This document shows positions 6,421 to 7,347 of a stretch of 7,347 nt of DNA, one piece after another. Where the stretch lies: the NCBI GenBank assembly GCA_947451445.1, contig CANFZJ010000159.1, positions 1 to 7,347 on the forward strand, in the 5' to 3' direction. Made by a program: the position numbers and the translations under genes. The notes under the pieces are model-generated. The model made no database searches and was not told the origin of the DNA. It saw nothing but the letters and a program-made list of their open reading frames with translations. Every line of letters begins with the position of its first letter. Within the stretch, counting starts at the first letter, position 1. This DNA comes from Comamonadaceae bacterium (GTDB lineage: Bacteria; Pseudomonadota; Gammaproteobacteria; Burkholderiales; Burkholderiaceae_C).

Positions 6421-6436
6421 TGGTACGGTAATTGCA
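6421..6436 (+). promoter_or_regulatory. Sigma-54 (RpoN) promoter, -24/-12
   Basis: TGGTACGGTAATTGCA matches the -24/-12 consensus TGGYACG-N4-TTGCW at every defined position, preceded by the favoured pyrimidine-type base C at 6420. The GG and GC doublets are separated by the required 10 bp. The predicted start is about 12 bp after the GC, near 6447, inside an AT-rich palindrome. It points at the binding-protein gene 138 nt downstream. RpoN promoters need an enhancer-binding activator; for an amino-acid uptake gene NtrC is the usual one (inference). Confidence 0.75.
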
Positions 6437-6477
6437 CTTGATTTAAATCAGTTTTTAGGGGCAAATACCGACAAAAA

Positions 6478-6493
6478 TGCACCAATTTGGAAC
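6478..6493 (+). promoter_or_regulatory. NtrC-like enhancer site (candidate)
   Basis: TGCACCAATTTGGAAC follows the NtrC layout GCACC-N5-GGTGC: the left half is perfect, the spacer is right, and the right half (GGAAC) matches three of five bases. It would lie at about +32 to +47 from the predicted start, downstream of the promoter rather than in the usual upstream position. It could bind weakly or be coincidental. Confidence 0.25.
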
Positions 6494-6573
6494 CTAAAAT
6501 TTAAACGTCTTGCAAGCCTTTGAGGCCGTATTCCAAACCCCAGCGACTACCTGCCATTTCGGCCACCGCTACC

Positions 6574-6579
6574 AGGAAA
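6574..6579 (+). promoter_or_regulatory. Ribosome binding site of the binding-protein gene
   Basis: AGGAAA lies 5 nt before the ATG at 6585. It fixes that ATG as the start, in agreement with the signal peptide that begins there. It is the clearest Shine-Dalgarno in the window. Confidence 0.8.
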
Positions 6580-6584
6580 CTCTG

Positions 6585-7347
6585 ATGAAAAAAATCGTTC
6601 TCACCCTCGCACTCAGCGCCCTGTCCATCGCCGCACTGGCCCAAGGCAAAGATCTCAAGGTCGCCATCGACCCCACCTACGAGCCCTTCACCTTCAAGAC
6701 CGCTGATGGCAAACCCACCGGCTTTGACGTGGACATCGCCACCGCGTTGTGCGAACAAATGAAGCGCAAATGCGTGTTCGTCGAACAAGTCTGGGACAGC
6801 ATGATCCCCGGCCTGCAAGCCAAGAAATACGACGCCATTATCAGCTCCATGACCATCAATGAAGAGCGCCTGCGGGTAGTGGACTTCAGCGACAAGTACT
6901 ACTTCACCCCCAGCACGGTGGTCGTCAAAAAAGACATCGCGTATACGGGTGATGCATCGCTCAAAGGCAAAAAACTGGGCGTCCTCAAAGGCAGCACCCA
7001 AGAAAAATACGCCAATGGCGAACTGAAAAAGGTCGGCGCCATCATCACGCCTTACGAAGCCCAGGACCAGGTCTACCTGGACATCAAGTCCGGCCGTCTG
7101 GACGGCACAGTGGCCGACATTGTGGAAGTCACCGGTGGCTTCCTCAGCAAGCCTGAGGGCAAGGACTACAAAACCGTAGGCCCCGAGCTCTACACCCCCA
7201 AATACTTTGGCACGGGCGTAGGGGTTGCCATTCGCAAGGGCGACAAGGCCTTGAAGGAAGAGTTGAACACCGCCATCAAGGCCATCCGCGCTGGCAGCAC
7301 CTACAAAACGCTGAACGACAAATACTTCAAGTTTGACGTGTACGGCA
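6585..7347 (+). CDS. Periplasmic basic-amino-acid binding protein of an ABC transporter (3' end outside window)
   Basis: Solute-binding subunit of a HisJ/ArgT-type importer, secreted to the periplasm. The frame runs open off the right edge; 254 residues are visible and end in Phe-Asp-Val-Tyr-Gly, the same C-terminus as HisJ and the lysine/arginine/ornithine protein, so only about 1-4 residues are missing. Signal peptide: Met-Lys-Lys, then a hydrophobic stretch to Ala-Leu-Ala at 17-19, with probable cleavage before Gln20. Ligand contacts of the family are present: Asp29 in Asp-Pro-Thr-Tyr-Glu-Pro-Phe, Ser87-Ser88, Thr90 where HisJ has Ser72, Arg95, and the Asp in Val-Ala-Asp corresponding to HisJ Asp161. 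Cys56 and Cys63 match the HisJ disulfide spacing. HisJ Leu52 is Trp70 here, so the preference among histidine, lysine, arginine and ornithine is uncertain. Permease and ATPase genes would be expected downstream. Transcription is probably from the sigma-54 promoter. Confidence 0.93.
   Translation, partial: MKKIVLTLALSALSIAALAQGKDLKVAIDPTYEPFTFKTADGKPTGFDVDIATALCEQMKRKCVFVEQVWDSMIPGLQAKKYDAIISSMTINEERLRVVDFSDKYYFTPSTVVVKKDIAYTGDASLKGKKLGVLKGSTQEKYANGELKKVGAIITPYEAQDQVYLDIKSGRLDGTVADIVEVTGGFLSKPEGKDYKTVGPELYTPKYFGTGVGVAIRKGDKALKEELNTAIKAIRAGSTYKTLNDKYFKFDVYG

Larger units (their letters stand above)
6343..6584. promoter_or_regulatory. Divergent control region between cobT and the amino-acid binding-protein gene
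   Basis: This 242-bp gene-free stretch lies between divergent genes. Next to cobT there is an 11-bp-spaced direct repeat ACAAAAAG (6363-6370, 6374-6381). The second copy lies within a small GGAC-A5-GTCC dyad. The middle holds the sigma-54 promoter (6421-6436) and a perfect 10-bp palindrome GATTTAAATC (6440-6449) that covers the predicted start of transcription. The leader of about 138 nt contains an NtrC-like site (6478-6493) and a small GCCT/AGGC hairpin (6516-6526). I could not identify a convincing promoter for cobT. Confidence 0.6.

Noticed and set aside
6501..7001. Minus-strand open frame of 166 codons antisense to the binding-protein gene
   Set aside because: The plus strand encodes a clear HisJ-like protein with signal peptide and Shine-Dalgarno; the minus-strand product shows no known domain and no ribosome binding site was apparent.

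Overview
The window reads as chromosomal DNA of a GC-rich betaproteobacterium, most likely order Burkholderiales and plausibly family Comamonadaceae (Rhodoferax/Polaromonas/Acidovorax-like). This rests on codon use, on the protein families present, and on a short intergenic element that resembles one I remember from comamonad genomes. The placement is an inference, because no 16S or other marker gene is present.

Layout. Left, + strand: the 3' part of an HDOD-domain gene (1-767), overlapped by 4 nt by nth, endonuclease III (764-1408, GTG start). Centre, - strand: cobT (5314-6342), then a 200-bp gap, then a PAS-GAF-GGDEF-EAL gene (2870-5113), then a MASE2-GGDEF-PAS gene (1378-2889). The last two overlap by 20 nt. 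The end of the MASE2-GGDEF-PAS gene overlaps the end of nth tail to tail by 31 bp. Right, + strand: a 242-bp control region with a near-consensus sigma-54 promoter, then a periplasmic basic-amino-acid binding protein of the HisJ/ArgT type (6585 to the right edge), which lacks only its last codon or codons.

How the genes fit together. The centre is a cyclic-di-GMP module. One protein carries a complete EAL phosphodiesterase site and a GGDEF domain that looks catalytically damaged. The other is a membrane-anchored diguanylate cyclase with an intact GGEEF active site and an intact RxxD inhibitory site. The overlap suggests that synthesis and breakdown of the messenger are co-expressed. The HDOD protein may also be a signalling adaptor. 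nth (base-excision repair) and cobT (cobalamin lower-ligand activation) are housekeeping genes. The binding-protein gene is the first gene of a probable amino-acid uptake operon, and its promoter class points to nitrogen control.

I see no mobile element, CRISPR array, phage gene, tRNA or rRNA. Nothing here amounts to a clearly new system. The most interesting points are the domain arrangement and residue substitutions of the two c-di-GMP proteins, the gene overlaps, and the sigma-54 control region.
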